Positions 34,284 through 46,500 of a stretch of DNA of 64,000 bases are shown here, piece by piece (position 1 is the first letter of the stretch; each line of letters starts with the position of its first letter). The stretch comes from Podocnemis expansa (lineage: Eukaryota > Chordata > Testudines > Podocnemididae): assembly GCA_007922195.1 (NCBI GenBank), contig ML682038.1, positions 4,906,141 through 4,970,140 of the forward strand, read 5' to 3'. Below the pieces are notes generated by a model, which was not told where the DNA came from, searched no databases, and saw only the letters and a program-made list of their open reading frames with translations. A program made the position numbers and the translations under genes.

Positions 34284-34839
34284 GGCAAAGTAACTGTCCA
34301 TTTTCTGCCATCCTTGCTCTACAGATAGGATTGTGGAACATGACACCTTTTCGGCAGATGATGTGATGCAGTCATCCTGGTAAACAAGATCAAGCTTGCT
34401 GAACCTGAACTCACTTAATTTCAGTGGCTTCAGCTAACACCAGAAGGGCTTTCATGGATGACTTTAAAGAGCTTATGAATAGTTCTTCCTACTAATCTCT
34501 GGTTCTGGGAGAGGTAAAGTTCAGCTGGGATTCTGACTGAATTCCTTTTAGGTGTTTCAGATGAAGGCAATGTATTGATCCAAATTCATCCCTGTTGAAG
34601 CTCTTAGTTTGAATTTGGTCCACTGGTCTTTAACAACCAGAAAAAATTCAGCTGCAGCTAATGCATACAGCATGGCACATGAATTTGTGTTGCTGTGAAG
34701 TAAAGAAGTGAAAACAGAAGGGGCCAATAGTGCATTATTCTTTAATGCGTCAGTGTTGTGATGTTGTTTGTCATTTTAAGATGATTATGACCACTGAAAT
34801 GCCTCAAGAATAACTTGAGGGAGTCTTTAAAATATTTTT
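34284..34839. other. Sequence with no recognised gene
   Basis: No recognisable exon or repeat; it may include the decayed 3' part of the RTE LINE that follows. Confidence 0.35.
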
Positions 34840-35761
34840 TTTAGATCATTTCCCCTCCTTTAGCTCATCATAAAAAATCTTTGGCAGTTGACAGGTGACA
34901 TGATCTGCCTCTGTGATTGCATCAACAGAGTATGGATGCTTAGAGTACCCACCCATAGAAGACCTTCAGTATCTGGAACCTCCTCTTAATCTCCTCAGTT
35001 TCCTCAGACAGCCATGTGAAAATGATTCACCTTCATAAAATGGCACCAGTATGCTGTCCAGGTTTCCTATGCATACATCAATGCTGGCAATGTGATGACT
35101 TTGCAGACCTTTGATTTTATTTGCTGACTAATGCCCTCTCTGTTCCCACACATTTGCACATAGTCCGCCAAAGGCCACATTTGCTATGGCAGTTCTGGTG
35201 TTGGTTTCATCATTGATGTGAACTGCACATGACAGTGTACTGCTGAGGTAGGTGAAGTTTTCCACTGCCTGGAGGATTTGGCCATTCACTGTGATAGTAG
35301 ACTTCACGTAAGGCTTCTCTGGTGCAGGCTGGTAGATCATTTCTGTCTTTTTGATGTTGATTCTGAGACCAAATTGTCAAAACTGAAGAGAAATAGTCCC
35401 TACTCCACTGAATGTCAGGCTCATATTTGGCATTCAGGGAACTGTCAGCATCAGCAAACAGAGGATCATGAACAGTCACCTCCTGAACCTTTGTTGTTGC
35501 ATGTAGTCTTTTCAGATTGAAAATTTTAAGGCAGGGCTTTTTTTGAGAAAAGATAGCTATCAGTCCAATATACGATGCCAAGCATAGGACTGGTCACAAA
35601 AGGCATCTGTAAACATGGTAGAAAATATGCTGAAGAGGGTTGCAGCCAACACATTGGTGACTGAGAATGGTTCAGATGACTCATTGTCATCCATAACACA
35701 AGCCAGCATGCCATCATAGATTGTGTTAGTATCAAATATCAGTATTTTACATTGATAGAAT
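34840..35761 (-). mobile_element. RTE-type LINE fragment, decayed
   Basis: Minus-strand translation in shifting frames gives an RTE reverse transcriptase series: EPFSVTNVLAATLFSIFSTMFTDAF, then LFNL/IFNLKRLHATTKVQEVTVHDPLFADADSSLNAKYEPDIQ, then MIYQPAPEKPYVKSTITVNGQILQAVENFTYL. The C-terminal ACETW- and IPDTE-like region is near 34900-35090. The catalytic FADD appears as FADA, and several frameshifts and stops separate the blocks. The copy is old and inactive. Orientation and order are consistent over about 0.9 kb. Confidence 0.8.
35128..35581 (-). pseudogene. RTE reverse transcriptase remnant
   Basis: Two overlapping minus-strand frames (35210-35581 and 35128-35340) encode consecutive parts of the RT domain: the KLFNLRRL..TKVQ..LFAD block and the MIYQPAPEKPYVKSTITVNGQ block that normally follows it directly. 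The frame changes between them. FADA replaces the active-site FADD. It is a retrotransposon relic with no host function. Confidence 0.75.
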
Positions 35762-35963
35762 GTCTAGATCAGATGTGGCCAAACTGTGGCTCGGGAGCTG
35801 AATGTGGCTCTTGAATGAAAAAGTGTGGCTCATGGAAGAACGTCAGCAAATCAGTTTAATAGGTAAAAGTATATGGCTATATGCCTCAGTGCGGCTCTTG
35901 AAGGTTTAATAATCAACTTGTGTGGCTCTTGAGTTCCATAAGTTTGGCAACCCTGGTCTAGAT
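35762..35963. mobile_element. Short hAT element H8
   Basis: The element spans 35770-35955. Ends are CAGATGTGGCCAAACTGTGGC and AAGTTTGGCAACCCTG, flanked by the perfect 8-bp duplication GTCTAGAT (35762-35769 and 35956-35963). It is 186 bp and non-coding, with several GTGGCTCTTGA words inside. It sits at the upstream edge of the RTE fragment. Confidence 0.9.
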
Positions 35964-36369
35964 CTTAAAATTCTTTTCAAACAGAATCATAAGGTATAAA
36001 GTGGGGTCGTTAAAAACAGGAGAGGAAGATTCCAACCTCTAGCTGTCACACAACAATCACCCCTCCCCAGTCATCAAACAACTCAGGCTTAGCACAGCGG
36101 TGAGGATTTAGCCTTTGGAATGCTGACTTTTAAAGGCGCAGAGAAAGCCTTTTTGATGGGAACAAACAAGATTCACCTTCAGTTCCAGTACCTGTTGATA
36201 CAGTGCTACATCTATGGGTCCCCTAGTAGGTTTTCTATAGAGTCCTCACTATATAGTATAAATACTCCCCAGGTAAATTAGATTGGCATGGGAAGATACC
36301 TCATAGACTTCATGGAATTGTAGGCTCTTCTCTGGTTATACAAGTCTTTGCTTAAGATATATCTATATG

Positions 36370-36995
36370 TTTTAAATATTCCAGTGAAAGAAGAAAAGCA
36401 TGATCACCAAAGAGGTTCTTGCAATGTGTTCTAAAGTTGGTCAGACTCTGAAGAGGTTTGATTTCCTTTGGAAATTCATTCCATAGCTGACTTGTCTCAA
36501 TTGCGAGTGCTTTATCTTTGTCCAGGTTAAGCTATATTGTCTCAGAAGAGTACAAATGGTTTGTAGACTCACAAACTGGGATGTGGTTGCTGCTGTAGTT
36601 GGCACCTGACCTATTAATGGCTTTGAAGATCATAGCTAAGGTTCTAAAATGGCAATAAAGTGTACTGGGAACCAGCAGAGGAGCTAGTGATGGATGTGCT
36701 TAATGGCAGCTTGTCCCACTGAGGAGACAATAGTCGCATTCTGTATAAGCTGGAGCCTCTGCATTGCTCCTACCTTCAACTTCAGTTACAATGAATGATA
36801 GCAACCCAGTCTGCAGGTGATGAAAGCATAGATAACTCTGATCTTTGTCTGGAAGGAAGAGACAATATTTCTTTGTAAGCTGGATGTAGAAGAACCATGT
36901 ATAGTAACTGATTTGCTATGTTCAGTGGTAATTTGAACAGAAGGACTTCTGTTAACAAATGAGAAATGGATTCCTTCAATATAAGGGGAGGACAT
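36370..36995 (-). repeat. Old interspersed repeat, family not identified
   Basis: The wording (GAAATTCATTCCATAGCTG..TTAATGGCTTTGAAGATCATAGCTAAGG..GGGAACCAGCAGAGG..CAGTCTGCAGGTGATGAAAGCATAGATAAC) resembles a repeat common across vertebrates that I recall but cannot name. No intact frame is present. Confidence 0.4.
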
Positions 36996-37195
36996 TATTT
37001 TGGCCAGTCTTCAAAGTGTTCTTCCAAAAAGCCTCAGTCCTGAACCTTCCTGGGTTAAAACTGAGCCAAGGATTCATCTGTGGGAACTGCTCTCTTGTGA
37101 GCATTGTGATATCCTTACAAAAGCTGTGATTTCATCTATGGAAACTGAAATATAGAATTGAGTCTCCTCAGTGTATTATCATATTATGTAATTTC

Positions 37196-37474
37196 TTAGG
37201 GTCTGTCTTTGCTGTGGCAGCAGCATTGATGTAACAGTATTGATTGAATGGGTCCGTGTAGACTGACTCAGTCGATCAGCGTGTGCTCTCCAGTTGACTC
37301 CCTTAATCCACCGCCATGAAAGGAAGAAGGCTGTGCTAACAGCAGGGTGTCGCCTGTTGATGCAGCACTGTGAAGCACTGCATATGTGAAACTAAGTATG
37401 GGAGATACACAAGCTACATTATGCAGCTTGAGTATCTCTTATCAACTGCTGCTGCCAGCAAAGATTGGCCCTTA
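37196..37474. mobile_element. Harbinger-like MITE M11
   Basis: The element spans 37199-37471. Ends GGGTCTGTCTTTGCTGTGGCAG and CTGCCAGCAAAGATTGGCCC are imperfect inverted repeats, flanked by the 3-bp duplication TTA (37196-37198 and 37472-37474). The ends differ from GGCTATGTCTACAC but share the pattern GG..GTCT. Non-coding, 273 bp. Confidence 0.7.
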
Positions 37475-38410
37475 GCTAGTTGTGGTTTTATTCTGAAAGG
37501 TGGCTCTGTAAAAATAGCATGCATTAGCTACCCCATAGAACTTTAATTCAGCCCTCGTATGTGTATGTATTATGGTACAAGCTTGAACTAAAGGACCACA
37601 TACTCTTTTCCCCATAAGACCCCTGCCACAAACTGGAAGGCAAGCTTAAATATATACATGGCAGTCACCTCCATCTATAATCAGGGTAATTCTGAATGAA
37701 AGTGTTATTTTACAATTGAAAGGCTAGAGATGGCTACCACATAAATTAGATCTTGTTCTACTCTTCAGTTGGTCCTGGGGCCTACTGGAGTCTCATAGAA
37801 TGTTACTGAATTACTTTTAGATTCTCAGATAACAGACACCATTGGCAAAATTTTTTAATGTTCACAATTTTAAATGCTTCAGTTTTTGAGTGTCCAGCTT
37901 GAGAGAGGTGCTGAACACTTGCAGTTCTCATTGATTTACATATGAGTACCTTTAATGCCAGTTTTAGAAAATCAGGCTCAGAGTGTTTCAAAAGTGAGTA
38001 TGCGAAGTCAGGGGGCCACCTTTGACCCTTATGTAAGTGCAAAATGGTTGTTGGGCACTTGCAGAGAAGAACCAGCCTGATACATCAAAACAACCATTAG
38101 AAACACATCGATTTGGAATACACAATATTGTGTTGTAGAGCTGGTGAAAACTCAAGATTTTTGGTTTGTGAGATTTTTTTTTAATTGGTTTAATTTTGAT
38201 TGGGAAAGACACTAAATTTTTCAAGATTTCTTGTGAATTGGAAATCCCAAAATGGTGTGTTGGAAACAGTGACAGATGGTGGGTTTTTTGTTTATTTGTT
38301 TTTGTTTTTTGTTTTTTTTTTTCTTAATTAAATATGCTCTTTGGGTCCAGCAATTGCTGAGTGAAGCTGAAATTTTTCTCAGTTTAGCAGTGGTGTAGCT
38401 GACAAGAATA
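37475..38410. other. Sequence with no recognised gene
   Basis: AT-rich with a long T-rich run at about 38281-38330. No exon or recognised repeat. Confidence 0.4.
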
Positions 38411-38415
38411 TCAAT

Positions 38416-40020
38416 TTAAGAATGTAAGAATGGCCATATTGAGTGAGAATAATGGCCCATCTAGCGCAGTGTCTTGTCTGCTGACTGTGGCAACATCAAG
38501 TGCTTCAGAGGGAATGAACAGTGCAAGTAACCACCAAGAGATGCATTCCCCATCACCCACGCCCAGCTTCCGACAAACAGAGTCTAGCGGCACACAGAAC
38601 AGGGAGTTGTGTTCCTGACCATCGTTGCTAATAGACGTCAAGAGACCTGAACTCCATGAACTTATCCAATTTTTCTTTTAAGCCAGTTATATGTTTAGCC
38701 TTCGCAACATCCTGCAACAAAGTGTTCCCCAGGTTGACTGTGCATCGTGTGAAGAGACACTTCCTTCCACTTGTTGTAAATCTGCAGCCTATTCATTTCA
38801 TTTGGTGACCTCTACTTCTTGAGTTATGGGAAGTAAATAACACTTTCTTATTTACTTTCTCCACACTAGTCATGATTTTGTAGCTCTTTAGGAGCGTCAT
38901 TGCCCCAGAGAAAGACCCAGGGCCAGGGCTCCACCCCCTGGACCCTATCCCACCCCCTGGCCCTGATCTGGAGTCGGGGCCCAGGCTCCTGCCGCTGCCA
39001 GCCCAGCCCCAATACCAAGCCAGGGATGGGACCACGTGAAGCAGTGGCTGCTGCGGGCGATCCATGCTGGGAAAGGCAGACACCGCCACAGCCAGCCTGG
39101 GTCTGGCAACCTGGCCGGATCTGGGCCTGGGAGAGGCAGGAGGCACCCTAATCATTTGGGGCACTGGTGCTGGGACTCAGGGCATGTGCCCCCTGTGCCA
39201 GGCACCAGCAATGCCCCTGTAGCTCTTTATCATATTTGCCCTCTGAAGTCTTTTTTCCAAGCTGAAAAGTCTCTGTCTGATTAATCTTGTCTCATATGGA
39301 AGCTGTGCCATATCCCAAACCATTTTAGTTGCCCATTTCTGTACCTTTCCAATTCCAATATATATTTTTTGAGATGGGCTGACCACATTTGCACACAATA
39401 TTCATGATATGAGTGTACCATGAAATTATATATAAAAAATATCACATTTTCTGTCTTATTATCTATTCCATTCTCATGATTCCCGTTAGCTTTTTTGACT
39501 GCAGCTGCACATTGAGTGGATGTTTTCCACAATGACTTCAAGTTCGCTTTCTTGAGTGGTAACAACTCATTTAGACCCATCATTTTATATGTATAGTTGG
39601 AATTATGTTTTCCAATCTATATTAGTTTGCATTTATTAACACTGAATTTCATCTGCCATTTTGTTACCTAATCATCCAGCTTTGCAAGATCTCTTTGTAA
39701 CTCTTTGTAGTCTGCTTTGGACCTAATTATCTTTGTATCAGCTGCAAATTTTGCTATCTCAGTGTTTTACCCTTTCCCCATATCATTTATGAATATGTTG
39801 AACAGTACTGCTCTCAGAACAAATCACTGGGAGATACCATCCTTTACCTCTCTCCATGCTGAAAACTGATCCTTTATGCCTAGCCATTTGTTTCCTATCT
39901 TTTAACCAGCACTGATCCAGGGTAAGATCTTCCATTTTATCCCACAAGAGTTTACTTTGCTTAAAAGCCTTTGATGAAGGTACTTGACAAAGGCTTTCTG
40001 AAAATTTAAGAACACTATTT
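38416..40020 (-). mobile_element. Old CR1/L3-like LINE, split by a hAT
   Basis: Read on the minus strand, fragments match a CR1-type ORF2 C-terminal region and 3' UTR: RT text such as VKKANGNHENGIDNKTENVIFFIYNFMVHSYHEYCVQMWSAH near 39370-39540, TRLIRQRLFSLEKRLQ near 39240-39300, then the 3' UTR ending with CACTCAATATGGCCATTCTTACAT near 38420. Stops and frameshifts are frequent. It is an older subfamily than the CR1 at 18480. Confidence 0.8.
38881..39227. mobile_element. hAT element H9 inside CR1
   Basis: The element spans 38889-39219. Ends TAGGAGCGTCATTGCCCC and CCAGCAATGCCCCTG are inverted, flanked by the perfect 8-bp duplication TAGCTCTT (38881-38888 and 39220-39227). It is GC-rich (331 bp), inserted in the AT-rich CR1, and the CR1 sequence resumes in register on the other side. 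Non-coding. Confidence 0.88.
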
Positions 40021-41160
40021 GCACTGGATTACTACAGATGCTGGGGCTCTCATGGTATGGGGTACAAGGGCATTCCCCTTCACTCCCAGGTGGATTGACC
40101 TGAACTGAGGTCTGGTGTCCTGTGTGGGGAATATCTGCTTTGGCCTGGCCAGGGGTGAGCTGCTCATGCTAAGACTGCAAGGCCTCTATGGACAGGGATG
40201 GAAAATTCTCCTTCTGCTACTGTAATATTTTAAGATATGATTATAGAATGTAATCAGGAGTAAGTTCTTTATTTTAGTTTTGCTTGCATAAACAAATGGA
40301 CCTGTGATTAATTATTTTTCCAAGTATTGTACTCCTGAGAGGCCAAGGCCTATAGAGAGTGGAAAGTCCCCTATTATAATTATTAGCTATGGTTCAGTAG
40401 TATATTTTCTCTACAAAGCTTACTGTAACAGTTGCTGAGAGGGCAGAACACCAGGTGGCTGTATGGGTAAGAAAGAGTTATCAACAGGAAAGGGCAGGAG
40501 CAGATGGTTGAAAAGTGGGGCTGAAAAGGGGAAGTGAGCTAAGGTCAGCAGAGAAAAGAGAGTTTGAGGGACAAAATCAACTTCTAATAAAGGATGAAAA
40601 GGACAAAAAACACAGCTCCTAAAAAGGATGAAGAGGGAGCTATCCACCTTCAAAATGCTCTCCCTTCTCAAGAGATTAATAAAAAGGCCCACATGGTAGA
40701 TGATGCCAACATCTTGACCGCCTCTGGAACTGGTGTGCAGTGCAGCTTCCTCACCCTTTCAAGCCTCCTCATCTGGAATGACTCGGGCCGACCAGCCCCT
40801 CTGTTTCAGTGAGTGAGTGCTTGGAGTGTGAATGTGTTTTAATGGCTGGTGTATTGCCTTCTATGCTGTTTCACATTGCTGTAGTCTAATTCATTGCCAT
40901 ATTAGGTTAGGTAACTACTCCATAGATGAAGTAATATCCACCTGCTTTTTATTTGTAAACATAATTCCTGTCGCATTATTCCTGTAGATTGTCTACATGC
41001 TGCATAATTATATCCATCAAACATTATATAACCCTTCCTCCCAATAAAAGTTATATAAATAGTGCTTAAACATTAAAATGAGTTGTCCAGTGTCTTCATC
41101 CCCCTTGAGACCCTGCCTGTATATGTGTGTGTTGGGGAGACTTCTCTCTCTCCCTGAATA
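40021..41160. other. Sequence with no recognised gene
   Basis: No recognised repeat or exon. A 90-codon minus-strand frame at 40420-40692 and a plus frame at 40594-40812 overlap and show no domain. Confidence 0.35.
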
Positions 41161-41277
41161 ACACTGGTGCTTCCAAACTCCAGAGCCAGCTGCCTCCCAG
41201 GCCTACCCAATCAGGAGTTAGGTGACACAAGAAACCAGCTTGGCTGGCAGTCTGGACACCTTGGGGTTCCCAGTCTG

Positions 41278-41423
41278 AGGCTATCTACATGGTAGACTTG
41301 TCTTAGACCCATGGACCCTAGAAACTGAGTTAGCTGGCCTCAAGGCTATTTGTATGGTGGATGTGCCTCAGAGTCCTGGACCCAAGAACTCAGGGCTCCC
41401 TAGCTGGCCTGCAGGCTAGCTGG
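41278..41423 (+). repeat. Diverged tandem repeat, about 66-69 bp unit
   Basis: AGGCTATCTACATGGTAGA starts at 41278, AGGCTATTTGTATGGTGGA at 41344 and AGGCTAGCTGG at 41413. The units also share TAGCTGGCCT near their ends. The surrounding 41150-41470 segment may be an LTR or satellite fragment; I cannot tell which. Confidence 0.6.
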
Positions 41424-41479
41424 CGGGGAACCAACCAGGTTTCTTCCTGCCAGACAGACAACATGCTATCAGAACCCTG

Positions 41480-43320
41480 ACTACAATATGACAAAATTTC
41501 TTCAAACTCAAATTGTTTTGCCAAGGTAGTTAACGATTAACAAACTGGCATACAAGCTAACTTGCTGAGATATACTTTGACTCTGCAGAACACATATGTG
41601 TATAAGTTTGTGTGGAGTAAGAGGGGAAAATAAATCTTTCTGTTCAATGGCACTTGTAACAGTTTGAGTATATGTTGCCCTTCGCTAGAAAGCAGAAGGT
41701 GAGAGTGGTATCAGAATGAGTAAAATAAATAGGGCACACATTCTTTCTCTAAGTCATTATACATAAAGACTTAGCAATTAGCTCTGGTGGTTATACTGAT
41801 AGGAGGTGTTTAATAACTACTCTGAGCTGAACAATAATACCATTTAAAATCAGACTGACCCTGAACAGTTAGAGTAGGCAGATCTTTGCTTCATATATGC
41901 ATTATGCAAGTTGGACAGAAAAAGAAACCAAACCGTATTGTTCAGTATTGTTTTTTGAAGCAATTATGTAGAAAACTGTTTAGAAAAATATGCATTAAAA
42001 AAGAACAAAATGTAGTGACAGGTAGAACGAGGGGAGCTCAGTACTCTTTATTGCCAGACTGAGATGAACAAAATCGGCTTGATACCTTGGGGCCAGCCAA
42101 TCAGGAATTCCCTTCATCATAAGTACTGCTTCATTTTGCTTAAATATGTCATGCTGGTGAATCCTGAGGTTAATTATTAGATTATTCTAATATACATCAA
42201 AGGCTTTCGGAAGCTCCTGAGTCTTCACAGTTTAATATGTTCATTTATCAGGAGCAGGTAGGAGAAATGAAAACTAATTAAATGATTTTTTAAAAGTCTT
42301 TTAAAATTATCTATTATTTTCAAGTCCTATTCATGGAGCTGGCTCGGTGACATAGAAGGACATGCAGTATGATGCTTGAGAAAAGACTTGGATTCCAATG
42401 ATGGTACTCACTGATTCTCACTGTTTAAGCTGGGCTGGGGTGTAGGGCACCAGTGCATTTTGCATCCAAATGTAACAATAGTGAAACCTAACCTGGGGCC
42501 TGATCTACTGCCCATTGAAGTCGATGGGAGTCTTCCCTTTGATTCCAGTAGATTTTGGTTTAGGCCTTGGTTTCTGAATTCAGGCCAGCCCTAGCCTTTA
42601 CATTCCTTCCTCTTTACAACCCACCCAAGATCCCAATAACTAAACAAAGCATCAGTTTTCTATTCCCCTGCATTCCTAATGTTGTCAGGGACCGTCATCT
42701 GGCTTTTAGTCTTGAAGTTCAGAAAGCAGCTAGCTAACCTCTGAATCTTGGTGAACTTTCACTGGGGGAGTTTTTGAACAAAGAGCAATTACATGCCCAT
42801 TTTACATTTTAATTCCTATTATAGGATCACCTCTGGTCCCCTTGCTGCCACTTATCAAGGCTTTATTTCCACAGATGAAAGATAATACCCTGCAGATAGG
42901 CAAGATGATATGCAACTGGAAGAACGCAGGAGACCAGGATTACTTTGTGTTCCAGTATGTTTCAGTTCCAAAATGCAGTAAAGGGGCTTGATAAGCAGGA
43001 ACAGCTGAATCATAGAAAGTTTTTACAATCCTGCTGAAGTCAAGAAACATAAATGCAAGCCAGCTGCATTTTCAGAAGACATGAGAAGAACGTAGCATGA
43101 GCTGCCTATTTTCTGGAACCTACCATTCCAAAGAGGGAGTGAATCCATTAGCCACTGCCTGAAGACATATGAAGGGAAATCAAAGTAGCAGATTACTCCA
43201 ACCTTAAGTCAGGATATGTATTGGAATGAAGAGCACGTGAGCCTATGGCAGGAAAGGGAATTATGGTGGACAGTGAAGCTCTCTGCTCTCTCCACAAAAT
43301 CACTGAGTTTTGCCTGAGTT
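41480..43320. other. Sequence with no recognised gene
   Basis: Apart from the short old repeat at 42496-42566, nothing is recognised. Confidence 0.4.
42496..42566. repeat. Old GGGCCTGAT-ended short repeat
   Basis: GGGCCTGATCTACTGCCCATTGAAGTC opens it and CCAGTAGATTTTGGTTTAGGCC closes it in inverted orientation. The ends resemble the repeat at 15526-15673. Confidence 0.45.
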
Positions 43321-43326
43321 TCTTTA

Positions 43327-43684
43327 GGGCTATGTCTACACTAGGGGGCTCAGGTAAGTTGACTTAATAAGATCAATTTAAAGTCAACTTTATTAAGTCA
43401 ACTTCATACAGTCGACTTTAAATGGGTCCCCTGGCTTAAGTCAACTTAAATAGTTTTCCTGCCTTAAGTCAACTTTATTAAGTTGACTTTAATGGCCGCA
43501 TTTGGTTAAGTTGACTTAAGAAAGTTGACATAAGCCTCAAAGTCAACTTTAAGGGTGAGAGCTATTAAGTCAACTTAAGCAAGTGCTTAAGTTGACTTAA
43601 TGAACTCAAAATGTGGCCCTGGAGTCGCTTAAGTAGACTTAAGCCTGCTTAAGTCAACCTAAGCCTCCACTGTAGACATACCCC
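43327..43684. mobile_element. Harbinger-like MITE M8 (AAGTTGACTT type)
   Basis: Ends are GGGCTATGTCTACACT and CTGTAGACATACCCC. The interior is an almost continuous series of TTAAGTCAACTT and AAGTTGACTTAA words, more than a dozen in 330 bp. The flanks do not give a clear 3-bp duplication. Non-coding. Confidence 0.78.
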
Positions 43685-43689
43685 AAGGG

Positions 43690-46500
43690 GATTTGTCACT
43701 ATGTAATTTTTTAGTCTAGTCAGATGAGGCCTGTACTGATGAAATGGGATTAAGTTATTGGAAAAAGGTCTTCAGGAAGGAGGTGTTTTTGGAGCTGAAG
43801 ATCCTGGATTCTATCCCCAGTGTCAGATGTGTGCAATTTGACTACTAATTGTGGTGACTCTTGGTTGTGGGCATATAATTATTACATGTACATAGTGGTT
43901 TTAAGCTTCTGGGAAGTACCTTGGGACCTCATCTAATGAGCTGAGGAGTAGCCTGCACTGGTGGGGCATTGTGGGTTGGTATTATTAGAAAGAATAACAG
44001 TATCAAATTGACTAGGACAATCTGTCTCGTGTCTATGATGTATTTAGCTGTTAGTAACATAGCATCCTTTAGTTTTAACAGAGGATGGCCGCCTCTAATT
44101 CCAGGGTGCCTTTGAAGAAGGAACATGATTAACCTTTCAGTATCCTTCATTCCAAGAATAAGTAGCAAGTGTTCATGACACTAATGAATGGTGTTTTGGT
44201 CCATAAACTCCAATATCACCCTGAAGTGACTGTAATTTCCATTAGGTGCAGAAATGTCTGACATCTAGATTACCTAGATCATTCTGCATGGAACAGGATG
44301 GATTAGGAAAAAACCTGTGTGCTTTTCTTACTGTGCAAGCGAACCATCAACACTACAGTACTATTCCCAGACTGATTAAAATGAAAACAAAAAAGCACGC
44401 TTCCCCAGCTTCACAGATATGCACATTTCATACACTGATAATGCAGACTTTTTGACCATTACACTTCTCTAAAGCTCTTTCAGTATCTAGATAGGCACCT
44501 TAAAACAGAGCCAGATATTGATTATGCATTGATCATTCTACTGGTCATAGTGTATCAGCATAACAAAATTTGCTCCCACGCTACTGGTTCTCTGCCACAG
44601 TAAAGAAGCACTAAACTCAATTTATGACTCAATTCTGCTGTGACTGTGCTTCCATTATTCTCTTCCATCTCTTTTGCTCAACCACATACACCCATACATG
44701 CTCCATTTTTACTTTTAAATCTCCTTCAATCTGAAAATAAGTGAAAGGTTAAGATTTGAAAGCACATTTGCAAATAAATAAATAAATACACATTGTGAAG
44801 AACATTTTATGAAAAGGTCTGCTGTGTCCCAGAGTTATGTCTCACCAATGTCACGGGGTGAGGAGAGAAAGGTATATCAAGGAAATGTTGTCTCAAAATT
44901 AAGTTCTGTCTGTGCTCGGTTATGAAAAACAATAATTTTGTCTGCAGTTAGGATATTTGCAAGTGTGTGGAAAGTAAACTCAGGAAATTAACTGTTTGCT
45001 CCATGTCTGTTCTTTCTAACAGGCTCACGTTGGGCATTGATTATCTGAATTAAAAACAAATGTATAATCCAAATGTTGTGTAGCATAGACAAGCAGACTG
45101 ACTGCTAGAATGGCTGCACCATCAGAAATTGATTTGATGACTATGTCAATTACTTTTGGCACCAAGTGCTCTGTGGGTTACTTTCAGATTGATCTTTGGG
45201 TCAGCTGTAACTATTTCAGCTTCAATGCATAGTTTTCTAGCTATATTGACCGTATTGGCTATCATAAATCATGAATTTTTTTTTTAATCCATGAGGAACC
45301 TCTGGTGCTATTGTTTGGGTCAGAATTATTGATTATTCTTTCTCATTACCAGGCAGTAAGAGCCATTGCGGAGCAAAGCCTCAGTTACAAAAGACCTCCA
45401 CTAACACCAGTCTTGATTTATGAGATGCAATGTGAGGATTTACCTTATCAACAAAACATCAGTTTCTATGTATGTTTCATGACATGCAAATTGTTTTCTG
45501 TGACACTTTTTGATGACTGAGTTTGTTTCAGTGCTCTTGAATTCCTAATATGCATATGATTCTGCAAGAATTTTTTTTATGTTAATGTGTCACATATTGA
45601 TGCTGGTCACACAAGATGCTGTGTAACAGCTTAATCATCAATCTTTCAGTTCTCTACTGCTTATAGGGGAATTAAAAGATGATACGGAAGATGAAGAAGG
45701 AAGTGGTCTTATGCCTCTTTTGCTGTCTTATAATATGTATAAATAGCCTGAAATTAGAGTGTGTTTTTTCATTGTGTTTTTATTGAAATAAAAAAAATCT
45801 TAATGTCAGTAATGTCATATTTTGTTTCTCCTGATTTTTGCTGGAGATTTCCTTGGAGGATGCAGAGAAGTGGATTTGGAATTTTCTTAGCTTTAATTAA
45901 GGGACTGGGAATGTTAAATGTTTGAATAACTGAAAGAAAAGATCTGTGTCAAAATACCTTTGAATTAACTAGTTGTTAACAAAAAGACACAAACCCCAAA
46001 GTTTTCAGTGGTCTTAATAACAACCACTTGTCTTTCTTAATAGGTTTTCACTTCTGTAATATTTGTTTGGTCATAATTGTATTTGCTCTCCAGTCTTCTA
46101 TAGAATCTTCCAGGGGGAAAAAAGAGTAGCTTTTGGGACTTTTCATCACAAATAAATTGGTTCCCTCCTTTGCAGGTCACCTTGAAAGTCTCCTAGTCCT
46201 GTGGTCATAACTTCACTTCAACTGTGAAAGAGCCATTTTTACAAACTCTGGATGTCTCCTGGTCCCTATACAATGATGCACATCAATCAATCTTCTTTTT
46301 GTTTGTCTGAATGCTTTAGTTCCTGAGGGCTAGGTCTGGCCACCATTCTAACAATCAGGATTAATTACTATAATGATTGCCTTGCAAGTCCATACTTGAA
46401 AGATCTTAGCAAAATTGTACCTCTTTTAAAATGATGCTGATTGTTACCTGTATGGGACTTTGACAGAAAATTAGTTCCACTTCATGCATTTTGTATACTT
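43690..46500. other. AT-rich sequence with no recognised gene
   Basis: A short (AAAT)n run lies at 44774-44790. No domain-bearing frame, RNA gene or recognised repeat. Confidence 0.4.

Noticed and set aside
43324..43690. 3-bp target duplication for M8
   Set aside because: Trying termini of GGGGTATG, GGGCTATG and GGCTATG gave no matching flanks, so none is claimed.
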